Assembly: GCA_025459175.1 (NCBI GenBank)
Contig: JALORC010000017.1
Location: 54,831-118,830, forward strand
Direction: 5' to 3'
DNA: 64,000 nt
Source: Planctomycetota bacterium
GTDB taxonomy: Bacteria; Planctomycetota; UBA1135; UBA2386
Shown: piece by piece, positions 17,320 to 26,313 of the stretch
Layout of the letters: every line of letters begins with the position of its first letter
Position numbering within the stretch: position 1 is the first letter of the stretch
Translations under genes and position numbers: made by a program
Notes under the pieces: generated by a model
Databases searched by the model: none
What the model was told of the DNA's origin: nothing
Seen by the model: only the letters and a program-made list of their open reading frames with translations

Positions 17320-19167
17320 TCAGCCGTTGCCGAAGATCGCCTGGCGCTGCTTCGACAGGTCCGAACGGTGGTCCTGGATGCGTTCCTGGAGCACCCGGTT
17401 CATCTGCTGCTCCATGTCCTCGGCGCTGCGGATGATCTGCGGCGTGATGAACACCAGCAGGGTCGAGGTGATGTCCTGCCGCGACTTGTTCTTGAACAGG
17501 TAGCCGAGCAGCGGGATGTCACCCAGCAGCGGCAGCTGGGTGGTGGTCTCGGTCTCGCTCTTGCTCTTCAGGCCGCCGAGCACGGCGGTCTGGCCGCTGC
17601 GCAGCAGCACCGTGGTCGCCAACGTGCTGGAGGCGACGCGCGGCAGCGCGATCTGGCCGGTCTGGCCGCCACCGCCGACCGAGAACACGTCGAAGCCGGC
17701 CGGCGCGATCGGGCTGTTGCCGGTGCCGGTGAGCGCGGTGCGCTGCGGCACCACCTGCATGATGACCTTGTCGGTGCCCGGCACGATGTGCGGGGTCGCC
17801 AGCAGCTGGAAGCCGACATTGACCGGCGACTCGTCGCCTTCCTCGAGCGCCAGCAACAGACCGCCGGCCTGGCCCTGTTCGACGCGGGCCTGGGCGTAGC
17901 GCACGGCCTCGCCGACGAAGATGGTCGCCATCTGATGGTCCATGGCGACGATCTGCGGGGCCTGGACGATCTCCGAGCGAGCGTCCTTCTTCAGCAACCG
18001 CAGCGTCGCCGAGACCTGTTGGAAGTTGAGCGCCCCGAACACCACGTCCGGGATCACCGTGGCGGCCGGGTCGTTGACGTCCGCGAACGGACCGATGCCC
18101 CCCGGGTTGGCGATCAGCTGGTCGTCCCAACCGCCGGCACCGAGGTCGAACGGCAGACGGGTCGGGATCTGGCCCAGACCCAGGCTGGCCGTCCAACCGG
18201 ATCCGCCCGGCGAGATACCGAAGTCCAGCACGTCCTCGTTGCTGGTCGTGACGAACCGTACGTCGAGCTGGATCTGCGACGGTTCGACGTCGATCAGCTG
18301 GATGGTGCGGCGCACGCTCTCGACCACCGGTCGCGTGTCCTTGACCATGAACGAGTTGGTCTCCTGGATGTACTCCAGGCTGCCGATGTCCGGGGTGATC
18401 ATCCCCTTCAGGGTGTCCAGCAGGGTGAACTGGATCGTGCCCGGCATCTGCGGCTGCATGTTGCGCAGGTCGCGCACGTATTCCGAGGCGATGAACGGCA
18501 CCAGCGCCGAGGCCGGCCGCACGTAGCGCAGCTGGATCGTCGCGGTCTCCAGGTCCTGCTGGATGTTGGAGGCCGGCACGACCCGCAGGATGCCGCGGTC
18601 CTCCTCGACCACGACGAACCCGAGGGTCTTCACCGAGGCGTCGAGGGCATCGCGCCACGGGATGTTCTTCAGGCGGACCGTGATGGTGCCCTTGACCTCC
18701 GGCGCCACGACGATGTTGGCACCCGAGATCTTGGCGATCGTGTCGATCACCTTCTGGATGTCCGTGTTCTCGAACGCGAAGTAGACGCGCGGCGGCTTCT
18801 CGACCTTGAGCACACCACCCTCGGCCTCGCTGACGATGCAGCCGGCCTGTTCGGCGACCAGCGACAACGCCTGGCGCCAGTGCACGTCCTGCAGGTCGAT
18901 CGAGACCGCGGCCTCGATCGCGGGGTCCATGATGATGTTGGCGTTCGCCTTGCGACGAATGCTCGCCACGACCTCGCGCAGATCGCGGTCCTTCAACTTG
19001 AGCGTGAGCCGGCTGGCGCGGTCGCCCTCCGCCTCGGAACGGATCTCGTCCTTGCCCTGTTCCTTGACCGGCTGTGCCGGAGCCTGTGGCTCCTGCTGCG
19101 CCGGCAGCGGCGCCAGCGACAACCAAGTCGCCATGGCGCAGATGACTCCCATACGGAATGCCTGCAT
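17320..19167 (-). CDS. pilQ: Type IV pilus secretin PilQ
   Basis: The 615-residue protein has an N-terminal signal peptide (MGVICAMATWLSLAPLPAQQ). Two AMIN/STN-like repeats follow, around residues 55-120 and 130-195 (LTLKLKDRDLREVVASIRRK; YFAFENTDIQKVIDTIAKIS). The C-terminal beta-barrel secretin domain ends with TTQLPLLGDIPLLGYLFKNK and STLLVFITPQII. It forms the outer-membrane gate for the pilus. A gap of 146 bases separates it from the upstream PilO gene, and a strong hairpin follows it. Confidence 0.93.
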   Translation of the reverse strand: MQAFRMGVICAMATWLSLAPLPAQQEPQAPAQPVKEQGKDEIRSEAEGDRASRLTLKLKDRDLREVVASIRRKANANIIMDPAIEAAVSIDLQDVHWRQALSLVAEQAGCIVSEAEGGVLKVEKPPRVYFAFENTDIQKVIDTIAKISGANIVVAPEVKGTITVRLKNIPWRDALDASVKTLGFVVVEEDRGILRVVPASNIQQDLETATIQLRYVRPASALVPFIASEYVRDLRNMQPQMPGTIQFTLLDTLKGMITPDIGSLEYIQETNSFMVKDTRPVVESVRRTIQLIDVEPSQIQLDVRFVTTSNEDVLDFGISPGGSGWTASLGLGQIPTRLPFDLGAGGWDDQLIANPGGIGPFADVNDPAATVIPDVVFGALNFQQVSATLRLLKKDARSEIVQAPQIVAMDHQMATIFVGEAVRYAQARVEQGQAGGLLLALEEGDESPVNVGFQLLATPHIVPGTDKVIMQVVPQRTALTGTGNSPIAPAGFDVFSVGGGGQTGQIALPRVASSTLATTVLLRSGQTAVLGGLKSKSETETTTQLPLLGDIPLLGYLFKNKSRQDITSTLLVFITPQIIRSAEDMEQQMNRVLQERIQDHRSDLSKQRQAIFGNG

Positions 19168-19313
19168 GTCGATCCTCTTCCCCCGCGGGGGTTAACCAGT
19201 GATTCGCCCGTGGCCGGCCGCCGGGGCGGCCGAACCTCGATCCAGAAATCTCATCGAACCGTCGGTGCGAGCGGCTTTAGGCAACCTTGTGCCGGGGCCG
19301 ACCGCGCCGGCGC

Positions 19314-20732
19314 TCACATCGTGCGCACGAGCGTCAGCCCGCGGAACACGAACCAGACCTGCTCCTCCTCGACCGTCTTCACCAACAGGTCGTCGGAGAT
19401 GTAGTCGCCTTCCTCGTAGACCTCGCCGTTCAGCAGCACGCCGGACCGGCCGCCGTGACTCACGACGACGCCCTGCACGCGAAGGTCCATGCCCTTGAAG
19501 TCCAGGGCCGTCACGGCCTTCACGTGCCAGCTCTTCGCGGCGACCGCCAGCTCGTGGCGTGGATCACCCTGCGGCACGTTGACGCGGCTGCCCACCACCT
19601 CGAAGCGGTTCTTCGCCTGCTCGAGCTGGCCGTTGTTGCAGTCGGCAGCCATGTCGGCGACCAGCTGCTGCATCTCCTTCATCGGCAGGAACGGATCCGC
19701 CTTGCGCGTCTGGGCCTTGGCCACCGTGTCCAACTGTGACCGCAGGTCCTCCAGCGGCGCGACGATCTCCTTCGCCCAGCGCAGCTTGTAGGGGGCGTAG
19801 GAAACGCGGCCGGCATCGGACTCGATCTCGGCGGCGATCTTCTCCAGACCTTCCTTGAGCCCCTTCTCGAGCGCGTACTGCTCGAACAGGGTGGTGTCCT
19901 GCTTGCGGATCCGCTGGTGCAGCTCACGCAACCGCAGCACCTCGGTGGTGTAGCGGTCGAGCAACGCGCGCTGCTCGGCCGGCGACGGCCCGCCCTTCAG
20001 GGCATCGCCGTTCTCGCGCGGATCGACCAGGATGTCGCGTCGACCCTGGGCACCGCGATGGTCGTAGCGATCGATGCGGATGCCGATCTGGTTCTTCCAG
20101 ATCTCCTCGCGCAGCGACTCCTTCAGCGCGGCGTAGTCCGGGATCTGTGCTTCCTTGCCCTCGGACTTGCCGTTGTAGGAATACGTCTGCAGCGTCAGGC
20201 TCACGCGGTGGACGACGTCGCCCTCGCGCGTGTTCTCGTTGCGGTCGTCGCCGCCGGACTTGATCCGGAAGTCGGTGATGCTCACGAACCGCTCGTAGTT
20301 CTCGATCAGGTTCATGAACTTCAGGCACTGCCACAGCGTCGCCGTCGCCTCGTAGGTGTACTCGATCGGCGTGAAGCGCTCGCCCTTGACCTCGTTGCGG
20401 CGCTTGGGCAGCAACCCGGTGCTCTGGATGCCCGACTGCCGTTCGAACTGGTTCAGCATGCGCACGAAGGCCGTCAGCTCCTTCGAGTTGGGCAGGATCT
20501 TGACGTATTCGTCGAGGTTCTCGCGCAGGATGACCACGTCCTTCTCGAGCGCCGGCACCTTGGCCAGCTTGGCCTCCGCGGCGGTGACCGATTCCTTCTT
20601 CTGGGCCACCTGGGCCTCGATCTCCTCGATCAGACCCTGCGAGTAGTAGACGCCACCCACGGCTGCGAGGCACAGGGCGAGCGCCGAGCCGCCGATGATG
20701 GCGAGGAGCTTCTTCTGGTTCCAGTTGCTCAT
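19314..20732 (-). CDS. pilO: PilO-type pilus alignment protein with a PilP-like C-terminal segment
   Basis: The 472-residue protein is about twice the usual PilO length. The N-terminus has one membrane helix (LLAIIGGSALALCLAAVGGV), a coiled coil (IEAQVAQKKESVTAAEAKLA) and a PilO-like globular part (LTAFVRMLNQFERQSGIQST). The last 60 residues (LRVQGVVVSHGGRSGVLLNG, then VYEEGDYISDDL) resemble the PilP beta-domain that contacts the secretin. No separate pilP lies between here and pilQ. The protein therefore probably does both jobs in the PilMNOP inner-membrane platform. The PilP part is an inference from motif and gene order. Confidence 0.75.
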   Translation of the reverse strand: MSNWNQKKLLAIIGGSALALCLAAVGGVYYSQGLIEEIEAQVAQKKESVTAAEAKLAKVPALEKDVVILRENLDEYVKILPNSKELTAFVRMLNQFERQSGIQSTGLLPKRRNEVKGERFTPIEYTYEATATLWQCLKFMNLIENYERFVSITDFRIKSGGDDRNENTREGDVVHRVSLTLQTYSYNGKSEGKEAQIPDYAALKESLREEIWKNQIGIRIDRYDHRGAQGRRDILVDPRENGDALKGGPSPAEQRALLDRYTTEVLRLRELHQRIRKQDTTLFEQYALEKGLKEGLEKIAAEIESDAGRVSYAPYKLRWAKEIVAPLEDLRSQLDTVAKAQTRKADPFLPMKEMQQLVADMAADCNNGQLEQAKNRFEVVGSRVNVPQGDPRHELAVAAKSWHVKAVTALDFKGMDLRVQGVVVSHGGRSGVLLNGEVYEEGDYISDDLLVKTVEEEQVWFVFRGLTLVRTM

Positions 20733-20741
20733 GGCATCAAC

Positions 20742-21398
20742 TCACTTGGCCTTCGGGGCCGGGGCGGGCTTCGGGGCGGGTTTCGGGGCTTCCTTGACCG
20801 TCGGCTGGAACTGCAGCTGCAACTCGAAGCTCATCGACTTCGGCGGCACCCGGTTCTTCTCCTCCTCGACCTTGTAGCCAGGATCGGTCTTCGAGAAGAG
20901 GTCCTTGCCGAACGGCGCCGCCTCGAGGTCCTCGTGGAAGTTGGCGAGCCGGCCGCGATCCTCGTCCTGCACGCTGCTCGGCAGGGTGACCGTGGCGCCC
21001 TTCTTGGGGTCGTTCTTGACCTCGACGCGATCGAACCAGGCCACGTGCCGGTCGGTGTCGCCGTTGTTGTTGACCACGTCGATCAACTCGTCGAGGAACT
21101 TCGACCACACGCGGCGCGACTTGGCGATGTCCTGGATCGACTGCACGCGGAGCGCGTAGTCCTTCTTGTTGGACTCGAGTTGATCGTAGTAGCCGACCTT
21201 CTTCATGCGATCGGCCAGCGTGGCGTCGGCGGCAGCCAACTGCGATTCCGCGGCACCGAGGTCACCGAAGTAGACGATGCCGAACCAGCCGATGGCGGCA
21301 CTCGTGGCGAGGGCGGCACCGAACGCGGCTGCGAGCACCTTGGGCGGCACACGGTTGCCGCTGCGCTGCTCGACGGGAAGGAGATTGATGCGGATCAC
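20742..21398 (-). CDS. pilN: Type IV pilus assembly protein PilN
   Basis: The 218-residue protein starts with the PilN motif MIRINLLPVEQRSGNRVPPK, which binds the PilM groove. A membrane helix (AAFGAALATSAAIGWFGIVY) and a periplasmic coiled coil follow. The C-terminus is a Pro/Ala/Lys-rich tail (PKPAPKPAPAPKAK). It lies 12 bases after pilM and nine before pilO. Confidence 0.9.
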   Translation of the reverse strand: MIRINLLPVEQRSGNRVPPKVLAAAFGAALATSAAIGWFGIVYFGDLGAAESQLAAADATLADRMKKVGYYDQLESNKKDYALRVQSIQDIAKSRRVWSKFLDELIDVVNNNGDTDRHVAWFDRVEVKNDPKKGATVTLPSSVQDEDRGRLANFHEDLEAAPFGKDLFSKTDPGYKVEEEKNRVPPKSMSFELQLQFQPTVKEAPKPAPKPAPAPKAK

Positions 21399-21410
21399 GG
21401 GGATTCCTCC

Positions 21411-22433
21411 TCAGGAGTTGGCGGCGAGACCGATCGCGACCGCGAGCTGCGGCGCGAACTGATTGAGTGCTTCGACGTCGACGTGGTCGGCCTTGACCTT
21501 CAGCCCCTCGATCGGGTTCCACGTCTTGGTCCGCTTCTCGAAGATCTTCTCGAAGCTCTCCTCGAGGAACGGCAACAGCGCGGTGCCGCCGGTCAACCAG
21601 ACCTCCTGCACCTCGCCGTCGAACTGGTTCTCGAAGAAGTCGAACGACAGGTTCACCTCGTTGCCGAGGTCCTCGAGCACCTGGCCGCAGGCCTCCTGCA
21701 CGACGGCCAGCTGGTCGCCGGGCTCGCGCTTGAGCGTCTCCGCCTGCGCCGGCTCGATGCCCAGACGCCGCGCGATCGCGTTGGTGAGGTCCTGACCACC
21801 CATCGGCACCTCGCGAGCGAAGCAACTGACGTTGTCGCGCAGGATGTTGATGCTGGCCTTGGTGGCGCCGAGATCGATCAGGGCCACGGTCCGACCCGGC
21901 TCCTGCACGCCCGGGTTGACGAGGTCACCGAGCTCCCAGGCATTGCCGAGCGCGAAGCCGTCGACGCCGATCGCGACCGGTTGCAGACCGAGATCGATCA
22001 GCATGCGGGCATGGTCCGAGACCACCGCCTTCTTGGCGGCGACCAACAGCACCTTCATCTCGTTCTTGCCGTTGGCGTCGACACCGCTGGCGAGCTTCTG
22101 CGCATCCAGCTCGACGTCGTTGACGTCGAACGGGATGTATTTGTCGGCCTCGAGGCGGACGGCCTGGACCAGCTTGTCCTCCGGCATCTCGGGCATGCCG
22201 ATGTAGCGGAACACGACGTTCTTGCCGCTGACCGCGGTGGCGATCCGCTTGCTGCGGAACTTCGCCACCCGCATCAGCTCCGCGATGGCGTCCTGGCGAG
22301 CCGCCTCGCTGCTCACCTCCACCTGCGCATAGCCGGTGATGACGTAGTCGAACTTCTCACGAGTCAGCTCGACGGCTTTGATGCAACTGCTGCCGATGTC
22401 GAGACCGACGATGCTCTTTCGCTGCTTCAGCAT
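21411..22433 (-). CDS. pilM: Type IV pilus assembly protein PilM
   Basis: The 340-residue cytoplasmic actin-like ATPase starts MLKQRKSIVGLDIGSSCIKA, with the phosphate-1 motif GLDIGSS. It contains VALIDLGATKASINIL and ends near VWLTGGTALLPFLEESFEKI. PilM binds the PilN N-terminus and links the motor ATPases to the platform. It is the first gene of pilMNOQ. AGGAG lies about 12 bases upstream of the ATG. Confidence 0.95.
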   Translation of the reverse strand: MLKQRKSIVGLDIGSSCIKAVELTREKFDYVITGYAQVEVSSEAARQDAIAELMRVAKFRSKRIATAVSGKNVVFRYIGMPEMPEDKLVQAVRLEADKYIPFDVNDVELDAQKLASGVDANGKNEMKVLLVAAKKAVVSDHARMLIDLGLQPVAIGVDGFALGNAWELGDLVNPGVQEPGRTVALIDLGATKASINILRDNVSCFAREVPMGGQDLTNAIARRLGIEPAQAETLKREPGDQLAVVQEACGQVLEDLGNEVNLSFDFFENQFDGEVQEVWLTGGTALLPFLEESFEKIFEKRTKTWNPIEGLKVKADHVDVEALNQFAPQLAVAIGLAANS

Positions 22434-22611
22434 GACGACTGGCGCTCCTTCGGGGGGGTGCCCGCTTACGCTCCCCTATCGGCTGCAGGGCCGCCCCGAA
22501 TTGAGCCGGGTGCCGCGATCCGGCGGTGACGAGGCGGCGGCAAGGGCCGCGGGGCGCGCCGCCGGTCGCATCGGGGCGGTTGCGCGAGGCTCCTACCGGC
22601 GGCAGCGCTCG

Positions 22612-22626
22612 CCCGCCGGGGGCGGG
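22612..22626 (-). terminator. Short hairpin directly after the HPr gene
   Basis: CCCGCC and GGCGGG arms flank a three-base loop starting two bases after the HPr stop codon. No U-tract follows. It may end transcription of the dcw/PTS unit before pilM. The rest of the 194-base gap to pilM shows no gene. Confidence 0.35.
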
Positions 22627-22627
22627 A

Positions 22628-22909
22628 TCATTCCTCGCCGAAGCGAGCCGCGACCAGTTCGCCGAGGGCGCGCAGCACCGCGTCGGCGTCGGGACCGGTG
22701 GCCTCGATCACCAGCTGCACGCCGTGCTCGGCCGCCAGCATCATCATCCCCATGATGGACTTGCCGTCGACCTGCTCGTCGCCATCGACCCGGCCGACCC
22801 GGACCTCGCTGGCGTAGGCGTTGGCGGTCTGGACGAACAGGTGGGCCGGCCGCGCATGCAGGCCGTGGCGGTTCTGCAGCGTGACGACCAGACGCACGGG
22901 ATCGCTCAC
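22628..22909 (-). CDS. HPr-family phosphocarrier protein
   Basis: The protein is 93 residues from a GTG at 22909, which overlaps the stop of the EIIA gene (GTGA). The active-site histidine lies in NRHGLHARPA, and a serine in GKSIMGMMMLA matches the regulatory Ser-46 region. HPr passes phosphate from Enzyme I to EIIA proteins. No sugar permease or Enzyme I gene is near, so this is more likely a regulatory, nitrogen-PTS-like relay with the upstream EIIA. Confidence 0.93.
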   Translation of the reverse strand: MSDPVRLVVTLQNRHGLHARPAHLFVQTANAYASEVRVGRVDGDEQVDGKSIMGMMMLAAEHGVQLVIEATGPDADAVLRALGELVAARFGEE

Positions 22910-23379
22910 GACGAAGCTCCCTTGGCCGACAGTTCGCGCAGCAATTCCCGCATCGCCGCCGGGTCCGCGGCATCGAGCAGGAACCGGCGGAAATCGGAGT
23001 TGCGCGCGAGGCCGGCGATCCACCGCAGGCACTGCAGGTGCACTTCGGGCTCGTCGCTCGGCGATACCAGCAGGAACAACACCTGGACCGGCCGCCCGTC
23101 GATCGCCTGCCATTCGATCCCCTTGCGGCAACGAGCCAGGACCAAGGTCACGCGCCGGACCTCGTCGCCCTTGACGTGGGGAACTGCCACGCCGTTGCCG
23201 AGGCCGGTGCTGCCGATCGCCTCGCGTTCGGCGAGGCGCTTGCCCAGCGCCTTGGCGGCATTCGCCGGAACCGCGCCGGCGGTCTGGGCCGCCGCCAGCA
23301 GCTCCTCGAGGGCTGCACCCTTGGTCTTGGCCTCGAGCTCGCCGATCAGGGCAGCGGCATCGATCAGCTTTGCGATCAT
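22906..23379 (-). CDS. PTS EIIA domain protein, PtsN/fructose type
   Basis: The protein is 157 residues from the ATG at 23379. The phosphorylatable histidine lies in GLGNGVAVPHVKGDEV, as in EIIA-Fru/EIIA-Ntr. The C-terminus contains VQVLFLLVSPSDEPEVHLQC, a family feature. It lies between hpf and HPr, much like the E. coli rpoN-hpf-ptsN-npr order, so a regulatory role is likely. Confidence 0.92.
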   Translation of the reverse strand: MIAKLIDAAALIGELEAKTKGAALEELLAAAQTAGAVPANAAKALGKRLAEREAIGSTGLGNGVAVPHVKGDEVRRVTLVLARCRKGIEWQAIDGRPVQVLFLLVSPSDEPEVHLQCLRWIAGLARNSDFRRFLLDAADPAAMRELLRELSAKGASS

Positions 23380-23479
23380 GCCGTCGAGTGTCCGGCATGG
23401 ACCGCTTCGGCGCAACGATCCGACCGGTGCCGGCCGCCCATCGGGCCACGGGAACACCTTCCCCGTGGGTCGATACGGC

Positions 23480-23890
23480 TCACCGCCGCAGCGCCTTCTT
23501 GACCACCTGCTCGTAGGTCTCCTCGTCGGGAGCGACCTTCGCGCGGCGGGAGCTGGCGGTCGGCGCCTTGGCAGCGGCGGCACGCTTGCCGCTGAGCTTC
23601 TCCTTCTGCTTGCGCAGCTGCACGTCCAGCTTGTCGACGAGCAGGTCGATGGTGGCGGAGAACGAGGTGCCGCGCTCCTTGGCGACCAACGGCGCACCGC
23701 GGCGCTGGTGGGCGATCAGCTCCACCTCCGGGTTCTTGTGCGCGTGGTCGGCGACCACCTCGATGCGGACCAGCCGGTCGGAGTAGCGGGCCAGTTTGGC
23801 CAGCTTCTTCGCGGCGTGCGCCTGCATGCGCTCGGTGATGTGGTCGTGGCGACCCTTGAACTCGATGGTCACGTCGGCTTCTTCGGTCAT
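23480..23890 (-). CDS. hpf: Ribosome hibernation-promoting factor, short form
   Basis: The 136-residue protein shows the HPF/YfiA fold: TIEFKGRHDHITERMQAHAA, RIEVVADHAHKNPEVELIAH, then SFSATIDLLVDKLDVQLRKQ. The C-terminus (PDEETYEQVVKKALRR) is too short for the long-form dimerisation domain. HPF inactivates and protects ribosomes in stationary phase. It follows murB by 103 bases and precedes the EIIA/HPr pair. Confidence 0.93.
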   Translation of the reverse strand: MTEEADVTIEFKGRHDHITERMQAHAAKKLAKLARYSDRLVRIEVVADHAHKNPEVELIAHQRRGAPLVAKERGTSFSATIDLLVDKLDVQLRKQKEKLSGKRAAAAKAPTASSRRAKVAPDEETYEQVVKKALRR

Positions 23891-23993
23891 CGATTCTCCT
23901 GTGCTCGGGTATCGAACTGCAGCAGACCGCCCTGCACCTCGATGCGCAAGGAACGTCCGCGGTTGAGATGCGGCAGTTTCGCCGCGGGAAGGG

Positions 23994-24890
23994 TCAGAAC
24001 CCCCAGAACTTGACCTCGGGCTCCAGCTCGATGCCGAACCGGTCGTGCACCCGCTTCTTGACCTCGACCATCAGGGCGACGAAGTCGGCGGCCGAACCCT
24101 GGCCCTCGTTGACGAAGTAGTTCGCGTGCAGACCACTGACCTCGATGCCGCCGATGCGCAGCGTCTTGCAACCGGCGACCTCGATCAGCTGACCGGCAGC
24201 GGCGCCGGCCGGATTGCGGAACACGCAGCCGACGCTGCGCTGCGACACCGGTTGCGACGCGTTGCGCTTCTTCAACGACGCGGAGAACCGTTCGAAGATC
24301 GCCTTCGGGTCGTCGGGCACCAGCTCGAAGGTCGCCTGCAGCACCACAGCACGGCCGAGCCCCCCGTCGCGATAGATCGGACGGAACCGGTCCTTGCCCC
24401 ACACGGCGATGCGCCCGTCCTCGTCGACGACGGTCAGCGACAGCAGGTGCTCGAAGGTCTCGCCGTCGCGGGTCCCGGCGTTCATCGCCACGGCGCCACC
24501 GACCATCGCCGGGATGCCGGTCAGCTTCTCCAGGCCGGCGAGCCCGACTTCCTTGGTGGCCCGCAGCAGACTGGGCAAGGTCACCCCGGCGCCGGCGGTG
24601 ATGCGGTTGCCGTCGCGCACGATGCGATTGAGGTTGCCGAGGTGCAGCACGGCGCCGCGCACGCCCGCGTCGGCGACGACGACATTGCTGCCACCGCCGA
24701 GCACCCGCAGTGGCAGGTCGAAGTCGCGACAGGCGCGCACCGCCGCGGCCGCATCCTCCTCCGCATAGGGTTCGAGCAACCAGTCGGCGGGCCCACCGAT
24801 GCGCAGGTGCATGAACGGTCCGAGCGGTACCTGTTCGCGCACGGCGCCGCGCATCGACCGCAGTTCGCCGCGCAGATCAGAGGCCGGCAA
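23994..24890 (-). CDS. murB: UDP-N-acetylenolpyruvoylglucosamine reductase MurB
   Basis: The FAD-dependent enzyme makes UDP-MurNAc. FAD-binding motifs are VLGGGSNVVVADAGVRGAVL, AGAGVTLPSLLRATKE and LTGIPAMVGGAVAMNAGTRD. The proton-donor loop reads SVGCVFRNPAG, with Cys at the position that is Ser in E. coli. I prefer a TTG start at 24890, which overlaps the end of murC: GGGAGG lies five bases upstream and about 20 residues then precede the conserved VPLGPF, as in homologues. The ATG at 24854 (286 residues) is the alternative. The protein is 298 residues from the TTG. Confidence 0.94.
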   Translation of the reverse strand: MPASDLRGELRSMRGAVREQVPLGPFMHLRIGGPADWLLEPYAEEDAAAAVRACRDFDLPLRVLGGGSNVVVADAGVRGAVLHLGNLNRIVRDGNRITAGAGVTLPSLLRATKEVGLAGLEKLTGIPAMVGGAVAMNAGTRDGETFEHLLSLTVVDEDGRIAVWGKDRFRPIYRDGGLGRAVVLQATFELVPDDPKAIFERFSASLKKRNASQPVSQRSVGCVFRNPAGAAAGQLIEVAGCKTLRIGGIEVSGLHANYFVNEGQGSAADFVALMVEVKKRVHDRFGIELEPEVKFWGF

Positions 24891-26313
24891 CGATGCCTCC
24901 CAGGGCCTGGTCGACGTCACCCGCCCCCAACAACAACACGATGTCCCCGGTTCGTCGCACCGCGAGCACGGCGTCCGGCAACTGCGCGACGGCGCCGCCT
25001 GTGACACTCGCACCACCGAGGGCGCGGATCGCCGCCACCAGGTCGGCGGCGGACACCGAGGCGCGGATGGCCTCGCTCTCACGGGCGCCGTAGATGTCGG
25101 CGATCAACGAGGCATCGGCCTCTGCCAGCGCCGACGCGAACTCGGCGAGCAGGTGCAGCGTGCGCTGGTGCTGGTGCGGCTGGAACACGGCGACGAGCCG
25201 CCGGCCGGGAAAGCGCTGGCGCGCTGCCGCCAGCACGACCCGGATCTCGGCCGGATGGTGGGCATAGTCGTTGACGAGCAGATCGCCGCGCGGTCCCGCG
25301 TGCAGTTCGAACCGCCGGCGCACCCCGGCGAAACCGGCGACACCCCGGCAGGCGCCTTCGAGGTCGGCGCCGGCGATCTGGCACAGTCCCAACGCGAACA
25401 GCGCGTTGTGCATGTTGTGGCGACCGGACAGGGTCAGCTGCACCCGCGGCAGGCGCCGGCCGAGCACCACCGGCACGAACGAGAACCGGCCGAGATCGCC
25501 GCGCACCTCGACCGCGCGCACATCGCTCCACAACCCGGCGCCGACGGTCAGGATCTGCACGTCGTGGCGCAGACTGCTGAGCACGGCGCGGGGCACGCTC
25601 TCCTCGACCAACGCCGTGCCCCCCGGCCGGACCCGCGCCAGGTAGCCGGCGAACGCCTCGATCAGCTCGTCGGTCGACGGGAAGCAGTCGAAGTGGTCGT
25701 GGTCGACGTTGAGGATCGCGGCGCCGTACGGGCGCAGGTTGTGGAAGCTGCGATTGAACTCACAGGCCTCCACGACGAACTCGGGGCTGTTGCCCCAGCG
25801 ACCGTTGCCGCCCAGTTCGGGGACCTCGCCGCCGATCAGGTGCGATGGCTCGAGGCCGGCACCACGCAGCGCCGCCACCGTGAGGCCGGTGGTCGTGGTC
25901 TTGCCGTGCGTGCCGGCGATCGCCAGCGTGCGCCGCCCTTCGCTGAGGCGCCCGACGGCCTCGGCGTACAGCAGCGACGTGAAGCCGCGGCGCACACACT
26001 CCTGCACCTCGGGGTCGGTGGCCGGCACCGCGGCACTGCGGATCACGTAGCCGTCCTGGCCGCGGATCCGATCCGGCTGGCAACCGACCCAGACCGGCAG
26101 GCCTTCGTCGGCCAACCGATCGAGCACAGCGCCACCGCCGCTGTCGCTGCCGGTCACCGTGCAGCCGGAACCGGCGAGCAACCGCGCCAGGCCACTGACG
26201 CCGGCACCACCGACGCCGAGGAAGTGGAACCGGTCGCTGACGAACGACGCGCCGACGATGCCGGCAGCCGCCCCGGGTGCGGCACTGGCCGCGGAGTGAA
26301 GGGTATCGATCAC
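24877..26313 (-). CDS. murC: UDP-N-acetylmuramate--L-alanine ligase MurC
   Basis: The protein is 478 residues from a GTG at 26313, overlapping the murG stop (GTGA). Motifs: N-terminal Rossmann FHFLGVGGAGVSGLARLLAG, ATP-binding IAGTHGKTTTTGL, NVDHDHFDCF and the central-domain TLSGRHNMHNALFALGL, then VNDYAHHPAEIRVVL. It adds the first peptide residue (L-Ala) to UDP-MurNAc. About 30 residues before the Rossmann motif are not conserved. Confidence 0.96.
   Translation of the reverse strand: MIDTLHSAASAAPGAAAGIVGASFVSDRFHFLGVGGAGVSGLARLLAGSGCTVTGSDSGGGAVLDRLADEGLPVWVGCQPDRIRGQDGYVIRSAAVPATDPEVQECVRRGFTSLLYAEAVGRLSEGRRTLAIAGTHGKTTTTGLTVAALRGAGLEPSHLIGGEVPELGGNGRWGNSPEFVVEACEFNRSFHNLRPYGAAILNVDHDHFDCFPSTDELIEAFAGYLARVRPGGTALVEESVPRAVLSSLRHDVQILTVGAGLWSDVRAVEVRGDLGRFSFVPVVLGRRLPRVQLTLSGRHNMHNALFALGLCQIAGADLEGACRGVAGFAGVRRRFELHAGPRGDLLVNDYAHHPAEIRVVLAAARQRFPGRRLVAVFQPHQHQRTLHLLAEFASALAEADASLIADIYGARESEAIRASVSAADLVAAIRALGGASVTGGAVAQLPDAVLAVRRTGDIVLLLGAGDVDQALGGIVAGL

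Noticed and set aside
17368..19404. 678-codon plus-strand frame opposite pilQ
   Set aside because: Antisense to a clear secretin and without recognisable domains.
19917..22529. 870-codon plus-strand frame opposite pilM, pilN and pilO
   Set aside because: Antisense to three well-supported pilus genes. The composition is that of a shadow frame.
23887..24000. Possible small ORF between murB and hpf overlapping the hpf start as ATGA
   Set aside because: The frame reads 35-40 codons with no ATG, GTG or TTG at a sensible place and no ribosome-binding site; it is more likely leader sequence.
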